Positions 32,606 through 32,752 of a stretch of 32,752 nt of DNA are shown here, one piece after another. Every line of letters begins with the position of its first letter. Within the stretch, counting starts at the first letter, position 1. The DNA is from Erythrobacter sp. WG (GTDB lineage Bacteria; Pseudomonadota; Alphaproteobacteria; Sphingomonadales; Sphingomonadaceae). Location: the NCBI RefSeq assembly GCF_026586795.1, contig NZ_JAPFGY010000035.1, forward strand, positions 1-32,752, read 5' to 3'. The notes below the pieces were generated by a model, which was not told where the DNA came from, made no database searches, and saw only the letters and a list, made by a program, of their open reading frames with translations. The position numbers and the translations under genes were made by a program.

Positions 32606-32752
32606 TCAGAAACCATGCCCCATCGCTTGCGTGTAGACGGCTTCGTAGCGCGCGATCATCGCTGCGATGTCGAACTCCGCGCGGGCGCGCACGGCATTGG
32701 CGGCGCCGATGCGGGCCCGCAGGTCCGGATCGGCGGCGAGCGCCGCGAGCGC
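32606..32752 (-). CDS. Glycosyltransferase, C-terminal fragment (truncated by window edge)
   Basis: The final 48 codons of a gene entering from the right edge, ending at the TGA at 32606-32608 (minus strand). The sequence LAALAADPDLRARIGAANAVRARAEFDIAAMIARYEAVY matches the C-terminal helix of GT-B glycosyltransferases (GT4 family and relatives). No catalytic residues are in view, so the sugar and acceptor are unknown. The 165-base gap to the YfgM-like gene (32441-32605) holds a small CGCCC-GGGCG stem at 32485-32498 and a G-rich stretch, but no gene that I can see. Confidence 0.7.
   Translation of the reverse strand, partial: ALAALAADPDLRARIGAANAVRARAEFDIAAMIARYEAVYTQAMGHGF

Overview
The window is GC-rich (roughly two-thirds G+C by eye), gene-dense chromosomal DNA. 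It most likely comes from an alphaproteobacterium of the order Sphingomonadales, Erythrobacteraceae-like. The placement rests on a class I lysyl-tRNA synthetase, a plant/alphaproteobacterial-type glutamate-cysteine ligase following rsmE, a YfgM-like/BamB pair, and the overall protein style. It is inference from gene content, not from a marker-gene comparison. I see no rRNA, tRNA, CRISPR array, insertion sequence or prophage. No gene-free stretch exceeds 300 bases; the longest is about 230 bases (18814-19043).

Region 1 (1-9771, + strand) is a chemotaxis cluster: the tail of a chemoreceptor ending in a CheR/CheB-tethering pentapeptide, a STAS protein, cheA, cheR, cheB, cheD, cheY, cheW, two small proteins of unknown function, a polytopic-membrane chemoreceptor and a soluble globin-coupled chemoreceptor. 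Many genes overlap by ATGA or GTGA, so much of the cluster is probably one translationally coupled operon. CheA phosphorylates CheY and CheB, CheR and CheB set receptor methylation, CheD deamidates receptors, and CheW links CheA to receptors. No CheZ, CheC or CheX is seen.

Region 2 (9773-18813) is mixed housekeeping and accessory genes: a secreted M28 peptidase, ettA (ABC-F translation factor), a membrane-anchored degenerate GGDEF protein, a PNPOx-like flavoprotein, an RcnB-like Arg/Asp/Trp-rich periplasmic protein with a textbook terminator, cytochrome b561, a 2OG-Fe(II) oxygenase and class I lysS. A perfect 16-bp parS palindrome lies just upstream of lysS, which suggests an origin-proximal location.

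Region 3 (19044-26033) holds a TM2-domain protein, a DinG/Rad3-like Fe-S helicase with a SixA-like phosphatase, soxR diverging from a VOC gene across a SoxR-type operator, and a minus-strand set of a secreted protein, ubiA and a YedK/HMCES-type SRAP gene. Region 4 (26179-32752) holds rsmE, gshA, an ABM-domain monooxygenase, an ICMT-like membrane methyltransferase, bamB, a YfgM-like protein and the C-terminal end of a glycosyltransferase.

The observations most worth following are: a G-rich 11-bp-period intergenic repeat family at three separate places (about 192-268, 18917-18992 and 30195-30258); C-terminal Ala-Ala tails on six of the twelve chemotaxis-cluster proteins against one of the other twenty-three; two uncharacterised small proteins coupled to a chemoreceptor; and the single perfect parS.
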